Assembly (NCBI GenBank): GCA_030950875.1
Contig: JAUZQS010000233.1
Coordinates: forward strand, 1-8,048
Reading direction: 5' to 3'
DNA from: Mariprofundaceae bacterium
Lineage (GTDB): Bacteria > Pseudomonadota > Zetaproteobacteria > Mariprofundales > Mariprofundaceae
DNA length: 8,048 nucleotides
Part shown: one piece after another, positions 1 through 6,195 of the stretch
Numbering within the stretch: position 1 is the first letter of the stretch
How the letters are laid out: each line of letters begins with the position of its first letter
Notes under the pieces: generated by a model
What the model was told of the DNA's origin: nothing
The model's input: only the letters and a program-made list of their open reading frames with translations
Database searches by the model: none
Made by a program: the position numbers and the translations under genes

Positions 1-480
1 ATACAGCGCATCATTCTCTTTGCGTGTAAGCCCTTCTGGGCCATTATCTACATCCAAAAGAATGGCATCAAAGCCACCTTTCTCTGCACGAATAAGCTTA
101 CCCACATCGCCTTGATGCACGCTTACGCGTTTATCTTTTAGCGGATGCCCTGCCAATGCCGATAAATGGCTTTGATTCCACTGAATCACCGCAGGTACAA
201 GCTCGGCAACCACCACTTCGGCATCGTCCGACACATGTTTCAAGGCTTCAGCAAGTGTAAATCCCATGCCCAAACCACCAATCAATACCCGTGCTTGTGG
301 TCGATTCTTTAAACCTTTGCAGCCAAGCTCTGCCAACGCATCTTCTGAGCCATGCATACGACTGTTCATCAATTCTGAGTAGCCTATTTTGATGGAATAC
401 TCATCACCACGTTGATAAAGGCTCATTTCTTTGGCTTCTCCAACCACTTCGCTACTGTCCAACAATTCCCAAGGTCTCAT
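1..480 (-). CDS. Spermidine-synthase-like SAM/dcSAM-binding protein (C-terminus off window)
   Basis: Reading the minus strand from ATG at 480-478 gives 160 uninterrupted residues running off the window edge. What is seen: a class I Rossmann nucleotide-binding motif (VLIGG-LGMG, residues 65-73), an acidic residue ending the next strand (E93 in VVVAELVP), and a later strand LLDVDNGP (D143, D145). This order matches the spermidine synthase/methyltransferase superfamily. Before motif I there are only about 60 residues, and the glycine motif is GGLGMG rather than the GGGDG usual in true SpeE. I therefore read it as a SpeE-like protein rather than a proven aminopropyltransferase; a SAM-dependent methyltransferase is the alternative. 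A purine-rich stretch (AAGAGAGA on the coding strand) sits just upstream of the ATG as a weak ribosome site. The gene is transcribed divergently from mltB. Family assignment is fairly sure; substrate is unknown. Confidence 0.8.
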   Translation of the reverse strand, partial: MRPWELLDSSEVVGEAKEMSLYQRGDEYSIKIGYSELMNSRMHGSEDALAELGCKGLKNRPQARVLIGGLGMGFTLAEALKHVSDDAEVVVAELVPAVIQWNQSHLSALAGHPLKDKRVSVHQGDVGKLIRAEKGGFDAILLDVDNGPEGLTRKENDALY

Positions 481-579
481 GATTTCTCTCTTATTACTAA
501 ATACTTGTTTGTGATCAAATCCATATCATAACTACCAAAGTTACTGATTATATTAGCAATCATTAAGCACGAAAAGTGG

Positions 580-661
580 GTCATTCCCGAGGTTTTTATC
601 GGGAATCCATGAAAAGACGGGCTTTATTGATGGATCTCCGACTAAAGCACTCGTAGATGAC
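580..661. repeat. REPIN-like inverted pair of imperfect palindromes
   Basis: Two related units of about 31-32 bases lie in inverted orientation, 19 bases apart. Unit 1 (580-610) starts GTCAT, ends ATCCAT and has a perfect 8-bp stem, ATTCCCGA (583-590) with TCGGGAAT (599-606), around an 8-base loop. Unit 2 (630-661), read on the minus strand, also starts GTCAT and ends ATCCAT. Its stem is ATCTCCGA (634-641) with TCGTAGAT (651-658), 7 of 8 paired. Aligned by eye the units match at about 23 of 32 positions. ATTCCC...GGGAAT palindromes are a known form of dispersed bacterial repeat (neisserial dRS3 is one example). Membership in a genome-wide family is inferred, since only one locus is visible. 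Confidence 0.65.
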
Positions 662-722
662 GTTTTTTTCATAACTTTGCTGATGATATTTTTATGACTT
701 GGTAGAGAATATTGCACATGTG

Positions 723-749
723 TTGAATAGTTACAAACACACTTATAGA
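723..749 (+). promoter_or_regulatory. Weak candidate sigma-70 promoter for the mltB operon
   Basis: TTGAAT (723-728) could serve as a -35 box and TATAGA (744-749) as a -10 box. The spacer is only 15 bases against the usual 17, so the match is poor. The location, about 45 bases before the mltB start, is plausible. I saw no better pair in 662-794, but another sigma factor or a start inside the repeat cannot be excluded. Confidence 0.25.
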
Positions 750-773
750 AATCTTCCCCTTTCAAGCAAGTTC

Positions 774-778
774 AAGGA
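774..778 (+). promoter_or_regulatory. Shine-Dalgarno-like AAGGA, badly spaced for mltB
   Basis: AAGGA is the only good ribosome-binding match before mltB. It lies 16 bases from the mltB ATG at 795, too far for efficient initiation, but 8 bases from an out-of-frame ATG at 787. No in-frame start exists upstream of 795, because TAG at 783-785 closes that frame. The site may therefore serve the mini-ORF at 787-837 rather than mltB directly. Confidence 0.45.
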
Positions 779-786
779 TGTTTAGC

Positions 787-837
787 ATGCGACCATGTCT
801 AATACCCCTTCTTTTGTATCACGCCGTGCTGCGATGA
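787..837 (+). CDS. Possible 16-codon leader mini-ORF overlapping the mltB start
   Basis: ATG at 787 opens a 16-residue frame (MRPCLIPLLLYHAVLR) ending in TGA at 835-837. It is shifted relative to mltB. It has the better-placed AAGGA ribosome site, and its stop overlaps, as ATGA, the internal mltB Met14 codon (834-836). The peptide has no recognisable family. The geometry suits translational coupling to a shorter mltB product, but a short open frame at a gene start can arise by chance, so this is only a candidate. Confidence 0.2.
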   Translation: MRPCLIPLLLYHAVLR

Positions 838-1820
838 AAGCTAGCCTTGCAGGAATAGCTGCACTGGCTGCATCACCCACCCTACTTTGGGCACAGAAAG
901 GTGATAACACGCGGCAAATGCTGATTGATCAACTGGTCAAAGAAACAGGTTTGGCTCGTGCAACCGTTGCTGCAGCGATTAATCATGCTGTCTATGATGA
1001 AAGCATCATCACACGCATGAAAACACCTTATGAATCTCGCAGTTATGCTGAGTATCGACCTTTGTTTGTGCATCCAAAACTGGCTGCAAAAGGTCGTGAA
1101 TATTTAAAGAAGAATGAGGCTATTTTTAGTGCTTCTGAAAAGAAATACGGTGTGCAAAAAGAAATTATTGCTGCGATTTTGGGTATGGAAACCCGTTATG
1201 GCACCTATCGCGGTAACGATCTTGTGGTTAGCTCGCTTTATACCTTGGCAACAGGTTATCCACGTCGGGCAAAGTTCTTTCGTAGAGAACTGGGTGAGTT
1301 GTTACTCCTTTGCCAAGAAGAAGGTCTGAACCCCAACGAATTTAAAGGCTCTTATGCAGGTGCATTTGGTACCACACAGTTTATTCCATCCTCCTACCGT
1401 GCCTATGCCGTGGATGCTAATGGCGATGGCAAACGTGATGTTTGGCATTCACCTGCCGATATTATTAACAGTGTTGCCAATTATTTTAAAAAGCACGGCT
1501 GGGATGGCTCGCGGCCTGTGGCACATTGGATTGGCAAAGAAAGCAGTCATAAAGGACTCGCTGCACATGCCAAAAAAGGTTTTAAGGGCTGGGTGAAGTT
1601 GTCTGATATTCGTCATCAATTACCGAAATTGGATAACCGCTGGCAAGATGATGACAAAGTAACACTGATTGAAATGACCACCAAAAAGGGCAAAGAAATT
1701 GCTCTAGTACATTATAACTTTTATGTTATAACACGTTGGAATCGCTCCTATAATTATGCTATGGCAGTTACCGAATTAGCCGAATTAATGGGTTGCAAGG
1801 CTTGTCAGACACATGCCTAA
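795..1820 (+). CDS. mltB: Lytic murein transglycosylase B (MltB/Slt35 family), twin-arginine signal
   Basis: This enzyme cleaves MurNAc-GlcNAc bonds in peptidoglycan to give 1,6-anhydroMurNAc ends in the periplasm. It has 341 residues, near the family size. The catalytic glutamate is E132 in GMETRYGTYRG. The long conserved block around residues 185-205 (GSYAGAFG-TTQFIPSSY) is diagnostic. A calcium-loop-like segment, D207-x-N209-x-D211-x-K213-x-D215, matches the EF-hand of Slt35. The N-terminus has SRRAAMK (residues 9-15), a hydrophobic stretch and a possible cleavage site after LWA (A33), so the 795 start gives a Tat-type signal instead of the lipoprotein signal of E. coli MltB. Starting at Met14 (834) would leave an ordinary Sec-like signal. 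The C-terminus ends in an odd C334-x-x-C337 tail. The gene overlaps rlpA by 8 bases. Confidence 0.95.
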   Translation: MSNTPSFVSRRAAMKASLAGIAALAASPTLLWAQKGDNTRQMLIDQLVKETGLARATVAAAINHAVYDESIITRMKTPYESRSYAEYRPLFVHPKLAAKGREYLKKNEAIFSASEKKYGVQKEIIAAILGMETRYGTYRGNDLVVSSLYTLATGYPRRAKFFRRELGELLLLCQEEGLNPNEFKGSYAGAFGTTQFIPSSYRAYAVDANGDGKRDVWHSPADIINSVANYFKKHGWDGSRPVAHWIGKESSHKGLAAHAKKGFKGWVKLSDIRHQLPKLDNRWQDDDKVTLIEMTTKKGKEIALVHYNFYVITRWNRSYNYAMAVTELAELMGCKACQTHA

Positions 1821-2688
1821 GAAATCATTTTTCACACTTGCTCTTATTATCTTTTCAGCTCTTTTACTGAATGGTTGTAACAAATCGTATGTTAATTACT
1901 CACCCCTACCAGGGGTTAGTATTGGTGTGCCTATCAGCATGCCTCATACACGGACATCTTCAACACTACCATCGGGAAAGGGCGGTCATGTTAAAACAGG
2001 CAAGCCCTATAAAGTCGCTGGGAAGTGGTATTACCCTTTAACATCGGCCAGAAATTACGACCAAACTGGAACAGCATCTTGGTATGGAAAGAAATTCCAT
2101 GGCAGAAAAACTGCCAACGGAGAGCGCTATGATATGCATGCCATGTCTGCTGCGCACAAAACACTGCCTTTGCCAACCATGGTGCGCGTCACCAACCTTG
2201 ATAATGGGCGCTCTGTTGTTGTACGTGTGAATGATCGCGGACCTTTTGTAAAAAATCGTATTATTGATTTATCGTATGCAGCCGCCCGATCTCTTGGTTA
2301 TGATCAAAAAGGAACTGCCCGTGTACGTGTCCAAACATTGGATGGTAATGTCGTGAGCAGCTCACCTAGCCCCGCCATAACCAGAGTACCCAAAGCACGC
2401 ACTTCGAATATTTCTAATGTTTCCAGAGGCGGGGCTAGCCGTTACCAGACAAGCACACCCGATGGCAGTATTTATGTGCAATTGGGCGCTTTTTCGGCAC
2501 ACAGCAATGCCGATCAATTGCGCCAAGAGCTTGTTTCAAGTTTTCCTAGTGTTCGGGTTTACCATATCAGCCAGCCTGATTTATACCGAGTTCGCATTGG
2601 TCCATTCAATGAGGTTTCTGAAACTGAGCAGATTATTTTATCACTGCAACAACAAGGTTATAACAATACTATTGTGGTCATTGAGTAA
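1813..2688 (+). CDS. rlpA: RlpA septal-ring lytic transglycosylase, lipoprotein with SPOR domain
   Basis: RlpA acts in the periplasm at the division septum. In Pseudomonas aeruginosa it cuts glycan strands lacking stem peptides; whether this one is catalytic is inferred. The 291 residues begin with a lipoprotein signal whose box ends LLNGC (C22), with N at +2, so outer-membrane retention is likely. The double-psi beta-barrel spans about residues 84-174, with TGTASWYG (86-92), TANGERYD (E104), SAAHKTLP (H115) and RVNDRGPF (D141). E104, H115 and D141 are the counterparts of residues reported as important in the Pseudomonas enzyme. A Ser/Pro/Arg-rich linker (about 180-215) leads to a C-terminal SPOR domain (about 217-291, YVQLGAFS ... 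YRVRIGPF), which binds denuded glycan at septa. The ATG lies inside the end of mltB; a weak AAGG is 12 bases upstream, so translation is probably coupled. Confidence 0.95.
   Translation: MPKKSFFTLALIIFSALLLNGCNKSYVNYSPLPGVSIGVPISMPHTRTSSTLPSGKGGHVKTGKPYKVAGKWYYPLTSARNYDQTGTASWYGKKFHGRKTANGERYDMHAMSAAHKTLPLPTMVRVTNLDNGRSVVVRVNDRGPFVKNRIIDLSYAAARSLGYDQKGTARVRVQTLDGNVVSSSPSPAITRVPKARTSNISNVSRGGASRYQTSTPDGSIYVQLGAFSAHSNADQLRQELVSSFPSVRVYHISQPDLYRVRIGPFNEVSETEQIILSLQQQGYNNTIVVIE
2366..2438. repeat. Perfect 11-bp GC-rich inverted repeat inside rlpA
   Basis: CTAGCCCCGCC (2366-2376) is exactly complementary to GGCGGGGCTAG (2428-2438), with 51 bases between. It falls in the coding sequence of the RlpA linker between barrel and SPOR domain. 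The arms are much richer in G/C than the surrounding sequence. A long-loop mRNA stem is possible; chance is not excluded. Confidence 0.6.
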
Positions 2689-2691
2689 GCT

Positions 2692-3225
2692 ATGACTTTA
2701 CAGCGCCGCCGTATTACCGCTTTTGGTTCATCTCGTATCAGCGTGGATGACCCATGTTTTCAAGATGTTGAAATACTTTCTAAAAAACTTGCCGAACATA
2801 ACTGGGATGGGCAGACAGGAGGTCATCAAGGCATGATGGCAGCTTTTTCGCAGGGCATACGTGCAGGCGGCGGCCATGTTCGCGGCATCACATTGGAGTG
2901 TTTTCCAACACCGCCGAACAACAGCTTTTCAGAAGAGGTTCGTGCCCATGATTTTTTCTCCCGTATGCAACATTTGATTGAAGACTGCGATGCTTGGTTG
3001 GTGTTACCCGGTGGCTTGGGTACGCTTTCCGAATTGGCAATGAGCTGGGATTTGCGTGCCATTAACATTCTTCAAAATCGTCCATTGATTCTTTACGGTG
3101 ATATGTGGCCAAGTATTATTGCCACACTGCAAGATTCGTTGATGATGTCCGTGGATCATGGCTTTGATATGCTTACCTTATGCAGCAATCATGATGATGT
3201 TTTAAATGCTTTAAAGGCTCCATAG
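2692..3225 (+). CDS. LOG-family nucleoside 5'-monophosphate phosphoribohydrolase
   Basis: LOG-family enzymes release the base from nucleoside 5'-monophosphates, including cytokinin nucleotides in plants. Bacterial members are often misnamed lysine decarboxylases. The 177 residues form a single Rossmann-like domain: FGSSR near the N-terminus (11-15), TGGHQGMM (42-49) where most members have TGGGPGIM, R91 preceding the strand, and the signature PGGLGTLSE (106-114) with E114 the expected catalytic or ribose-phosphate contact. R91 and E114 correspond to the Arg/Glu pair of the family. The start lies 3 bases after the rlpA stop, with only a weak GAG-type ribosome site, which suggests reinitiation. 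The substrate is not predictable; nucleotide salvage is the cautious role. I see no direct link to the wall genes around it. Confidence 0.9.
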   Translation: MTLQRRRITAFGSSRISVDDPCFQDVEILSKKLAEHNWDGQTGGHQGMMAAFSQGIRAGGGHVRGITLECFPTPPNNSFSEEVRAHDFFSRMQHLIEDCDAWLVLPGGLGTLSELAMSWDLRAINILQNRPLILYGDMWPSIIATLQDSLMMSVDHGFDMLTLCSNHDDVLNALKAP

Positions 3226-4101
3226 ATGCAAGATTATCGTTTTATATTTCAAGGCAAGGAAGCTACCCGCCTTGATAGCGCTTTGGCTGAATTAAGCACT
3301 GACATCCCCTTATCACGCCGCCGCATTCGCCGTGCTATTGATGAAGGTAGTATTTATGTGAATAAAAAACGCTGCCGTAAGGCTGGGACGATGTTACAAG
3401 GTGGCGAACATCTTCGTATCGTCATGATTGATGATGAAAAACTTACGCCTTTTTCTTCGGAACAGCTTGTTTGGCAACACAGAACATTGTATTTGATTGA
3501 TAAACGCAGTGGCCAATATGCTCAAGAAGCACTTCATCGTAGTAAAGGCTGTATTCCAGATGAATTGGCGAAACACCTAGGTATGACGCCACGAGAAGCA
3601 AAATTCTTGCGCCCTGTACATCGTTTGGATCGTGATACATCGGGTTTGATGTTGCTTTCATCAAACCCCAAACAACTACAACACTTACAAGAGCTTTGGC
3701 ATAGCCACGTACAAAAAACATATTTAGCCGTGGTGTCCCCTGCCCCTGTATGGGATACACAACGTATCACGTTATCCATTGATAAGAAAAAAGATCGGCT
3801 TGGACGCTTCCATGTAAGCGCCGATGGACGAGCCTGTGACACCGAAGCTGAAGTGCTTGAAAGGCATGGAAACACTGCATTGTTGCGCTTAATTCCACAT
3901 ACAGGACGAACCCATCAATTGCGTGTTCATTTATCGCACATAGGATGCCCAATTTTAGGGGATCGGCGTTATCAAGGTAAAAATCATACGCGTTTAATGT
4001 TGCACGCGCATACTTTGCATATTGAAAAACCTGCCCTGCCCCAATCCATACAATGGACTGCCGAAGCAGATGAACTATTTTTTCAAACCTATGAAAAATA
4101 G
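3226..4101 (+). CDS. RluA-family RNA pseudouridine synthase
   Basis: Members isomerise specific uridines in rRNA or tRNA to pseudouridine. The 291 residues begin with an S4 RNA-binding domain (about 14-66, RLDSAL ... SRRRIRRAIDEG ... GEHLRI), followed by the catalytic domain. Motif II is HRLDRDTSG (132-140), with D135 the nucleophilic aspartate. The conserved C-terminal motif is PHTGRTHQLRVHL (224-236), followed by GDRRYQ. The usual KPxG motif reads IDKRSG (91-96), a departure from the family. Which RNA and position it modifies (RluA, C, D or another subgroup) cannot be told from the sequence alone. The ATG directly follows the previous TAG, and AAAGG (3213-3217) is 8 bases upstream, so the start is well supported. 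Confidence 0.93.
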   Translation: MQDYRFIFQGKEATRLDSALAELSTDIPLSRRRIRRAIDEGSIYVNKKRCRKAGTMLQGGEHLRIVMIDDEKLTPFSSEQLVWQHRTLYLIDKRSGQYAQEALHRSKGCIPDELAKHLGMTPREAKFLRPVHRLDRDTSGLMLLSSNPKQLQHLQELWHSHVQKTYLAVVSPAPVWDTQRITLSIDKKKDRLGRFHVSADGRACDTEAEVLERHGNTALLRLIPHTGRTHQLRVHLSHIGCPILGDRRYQGKNHTRLMLHAHTLHIEKPALPQSIQWTAEADELFFQTYEK

Positions 4102-4131
4102 TCGCCTGTTTCACAATGATTAAACACACCC

Positions 4132-4137
4132 AAGGAG
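4132..4137 (+). promoter_or_regulatory. Strong ribosome binding site that fixes the dacA start at 4146
   Basis: AAGGAG lies 8 bases before ATG at 4146. A longer in-frame ATG at 4116 would put this site inside the coding region and add ten polar residues ahead of the signal peptide. The 4146 start gives a normal signal peptide and is preferred. Confidence 0.88.
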
Positions 4138-4145
4138 AGTTGGCC

Positions 4146-5321
4146 ATGGCCTTTCTAAAAAATCTTATTCTTATTGCAACAGCATTATTTAGCTGCACCG
4201 CATACGCATCCAACTGGCCTACGCCGCCAACACTGAAGGCCAAGTCTTGGGCATTAATTGATGCACGCTCTGGACAAGTTGTAGTGGAACATAATGCCAA
4301 TGTAGAGCTTCCGCCGGCAAGCCTTACCAAAATGATGACTCTTTATCTTATTTTTGAAGATTTAAAGCTTGGTCGTTTGCATAAAGATGAGCAGCTAAAT
4401 GTTAGTAAGAAAGCTTGGAAAATTGGTGGCAGTACAATGTTTTTAGAGCCGCGTATGCACCCCATCGTCGGTGATCTTATTCATGGTATTGCAACATATT
4501 CTGGCAATGATGCCTGTATTGTCATGGCCGAACATTTGGCTGGTAGCGAGTCTGCCTTTGCTGAACGTATGAATCAAAAGGCAAAAGAGCTTGGTATGAA
4601 ACACAGTCACTTTATGAATGCCACTGGTTTCCCTGCAAAAGGGCACTATAGCTCGGCCATGGACATGGCGATATTGGCAGCTGCTTTATGGCGCGATTTC
4701 CCCGAAGATTACAAAGTATTCTCAGAAAAAAGTTTCACCTATGATGGTCGTAAACAACCCAACCGCAACCGCTTATTGTGGAGTATGCCTGGAGCCGATG
4801 GGCTGAAAACTGGTCATACAAAATCTGCTGGTTATTGCCTTGTTTCATCAGCAGAACGCGGCAACACACGTTTTGTATCGGCTGTATTTGGTACCACATC
4901 AGATCTCCAACGTGCCAAGCAATCAAAAGTATTGTTAATGCATGGCTTTCGTAATTTTGTAACCCTACGCCCATTGGAGCGTGATATTCGCCGTCAAATT
5001 GATGTTTACGGAGGCACATCCGAACATGTCTGGCTCAAGCCTGCCACCGCTGTTTGGGTGACTGTACCCAAAGGTCTTGAAAAGAAATTAAGCTTTCACC
5101 TGCGTTATGATTCGCCGATGCATGCTCCGATTATAAAAGGACAGGAAATTGGTAGTATTGATGCAGTTTTGGGAAAAGATGATGGTAATCCTAGTAATAT
5201 TTTGGTGCATATCCCCATGCAAGCAGCGCGTGATGTTCCTGAAGCATCATGGTTTGGTCGCCAATGGGATATCTTGCGCCTTTGGTGGAAAGAAAAAGAA
5301 GATAAAGAAGCACATTCATGA
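4146..5321 (+). CDS. dacA: D-alanyl-D-alanine carboxypeptidase DacA (PBP5/6 type)
   Basis: This low-molecular-weight penicillin-binding protein removes the terminal D-Ala from peptidoglycan pentapeptides in the periplasm. From 4146 it has 391 residues, the usual size. A Sec signal peptide is probably cleaved after TAYA (residue 21). The three active-site motifs are all present: SLTK (S59 nucleophile, K62), SGN (119-121) and KTG (221-223). A PBP5-type C-terminal beta domain follows (about 276-365). The last 25 residues (WFGRQWDILRLWW then lysine/glutamate-rich) form an amphipathic helix like the one that anchors PBP5 to the outer face of the inner membrane. It follows a 44-base gap and overlaps dat by four bases (ATGA), so the two are probably translationally coupled. 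The neighbouring mltB and rlpA support a wall-remodelling role. Confidence 0.96.
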   Translation: MAFLKNLILIATALFSCTAYASNWPTPPTLKAKSWALIDARSGQVVVEHNANVELPPASLTKMMTLYLIFEDLKLGRLHKDEQLNVSKKAWKIGGSTMFLEPRMHPIVGDLIHGIATYSGNDACIVMAEHLAGSESAFAERMNQKAKELGMKHSHFMNATGFPAKGHYSSAMDMAILAAALWRDFPEDYKVFSEKSFTYDGRKQPNRNRLLWSMPGADGLKTGHTKSAGYCLVSSAERGNTRFVSAVFGTTSDLQRAKQSKVLLMHGFRNFVTLRPLERDIRRQIDVYGGTSEHVWLKPATAVWVTVPKGLEKKLSFHLRYDSPMHAPIIKGQEIGSIDAVLGKDDGNPSNILVHIPMQAARDVPEASWFGRQWDILRLWWKEKEDKEAHS

Positions 5322-6190
5322 GTTCATCGGCGCAGCAAGCCCTTACCGCTTATGTAAATGGTGATTTTATCCCCTTAGAAGATGCTACGATTCATATTGA
5401 GGATCGCGGATTCCAATTTGCCGATGGTATTTATGAAGTTATAGCCTGTTTTGGCGGAAATTTTCTTGATTTACAGGCACATTTGGATCGTTTGCAACGC
5501 TCATGCGAGGGCGTACGTATTCCTCTGCCATGCAGCTTGGATAAAATGGCTACATTGGTGCAAGAAACATATGACCGTAACCCTTTTGAAGATGCCATGG
5601 TGTATATTCAAGTCACCCGTGGTGCAGCTCCCCGCTCACATTTGCCACAAGGTAAGCTTACCCCTACATTAATTATTACTTCGCGTGTATTACCCAAGCC
5701 AAGCAATGAAAAAATAGCTACTGGAATCAAGGCGATTACGCTAAAAGATATTCGTTGGAAACATTGCGAAATTAAGTCTATCGCTTTGCTTGCCAGTGTT
5801 TTAGGTAAGCAAGAAGCCGCACTAAAGCAGGCCGATGAAGCATTTTGGTTGGATGAAGAGGGTCATATGCTGGAAGGCTGTGCAACCAATATTCTTGCCA
5901 TTATCGATGGTGTGTTGGTTACTCACCCCCTTGATCATCAAGTCTTGGGTGGCATTACCCGTGATATGGCTATTCGTGTGGCAAAGAAGCATGGTCTTAG
6001 CGTCGAAGAACGTCCTTGGCGTTTGGATGAATCAGGCTTAACAGAGGCCATGATGAGCAGCACCACCAATGCAGTTATGCCAATTTACTGCATCGATGAG
6101 AAAATTATTGGCACTGGAAAACCTGGTGCGACCACGATGCAAATTCGTAATTGGATGCTTGAGGCAATGGATGCTCTGCGTCGTGTCTGA
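5318..6190 (+). CDS. dat: D-amino-acid aminotransferase (fold-type IV PLP enzyme)
   Basis: D-amino-acid transaminase interconverts D-Ala + 2-oxoglutarate and pyruvate + D-Glu in the cytoplasm. The 290 residues show the class IV pattern: EDRGFQFADGIYEV (28-41) with Y39, VTRGAAPRSH (99-108), EIKSIALL (151-158) with K153 the PLP Schiff-base lysine, LEGCATNI (185-192) with E186, GGITRD (211-216) and a phosphate-binding SSTTNA (247-252). R106 and H108 match the arginine and histidine that bind the substrate carboxylate in Bacillus D-Ala transaminase, which favours this over branched-chain transaminase or 4-amino-4-deoxychorismate lyase. The start overlaps the dacA stop as ATGA, with AAGAAG 7 bases upstream. 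Next to a D-Ala-releasing enzyme, it may recycle D-Ala or supply D-Glu; that link is inference. Confidence 0.9.
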   Translation: MSSSAQQALTAYVNGDFIPLEDATIHIEDRGFQFADGIYEVIACFGGNFLDLQAHLDRLQRSCEGVRIPLPCSLDKMATLVQETYDRNPFEDAMVYIQVTRGAAPRSHLPQGKLTPTLIITSRVLPKPSNEKIATGIKAITLKDIRWKHCEIKSIALLASVLGKQEAALKQADEAFWLDEEGHMLEGCATNILAIIDGVLVTHPLDHQVLGGITRDMAIRVAKKHGLSVEERPWRLDESGLTEAMMSSTTNAVMPIYCIDEKIIGTGKPGATTMQIRNWMLEAMDALRRV

Positions 6191-6195
6191 TTTTT

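Larger units (their letters stand above)
481..794. other. Divergent intergenic region
   Basis: These 314 bases separate the minus-strand SpeE-like gene from plus-strand mltB and should contain promoters for both. The middle holds the two-hairpin inverted repeat at 580-661, followed by a run of seven T (663-669). I found no convincing protein-coding gene. The minus-strand open frame 553-765 runs through the repeat and has no recognisable domain. For the minus-strand gene, the AT-rich 490-560 stretch contains TATGAT-like and TAGTAAT-like boxes on the minus strand, but none with a well-spaced -35 box, so I do not call that promoter. Confidence 0.7.

Noticed and set aside
583..669. Hairpin plus T-run as a transcription terminator
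   Set aside because: The perfect hairpin (583-606) is not followed by T; the T-run (663-669) follows only the imperfect second hairpin, and no plus-strand gene ends upstream. A repeat element explains it better.
553..765. Minus-strand 70-residue open frame in the divergent intergenic region
   Set aside because: It runs through the two-hairpin repeat, has no recognisable domain and no clear ribosome site; best read as a chance frame.
3443..3875. Minus-strand open frames of 105 and 113 residues
   Set aside because: Both are antisense to the catalytic region of the pseudouridine synthase and show no domain.
4116..4145. Longer dacA start at 4116
   Set aside because: It would add ten polar residues before the signal peptide and place the strong AAGGAG site inside the gene; 4146 is better.
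3767..4330. Minus-strand 187-residue open frame
   Set aside because: It lies antisense across the end of the pseudouridine synthase and the start of dacA, both supported by catalytic motifs; no family resemblance of its own.
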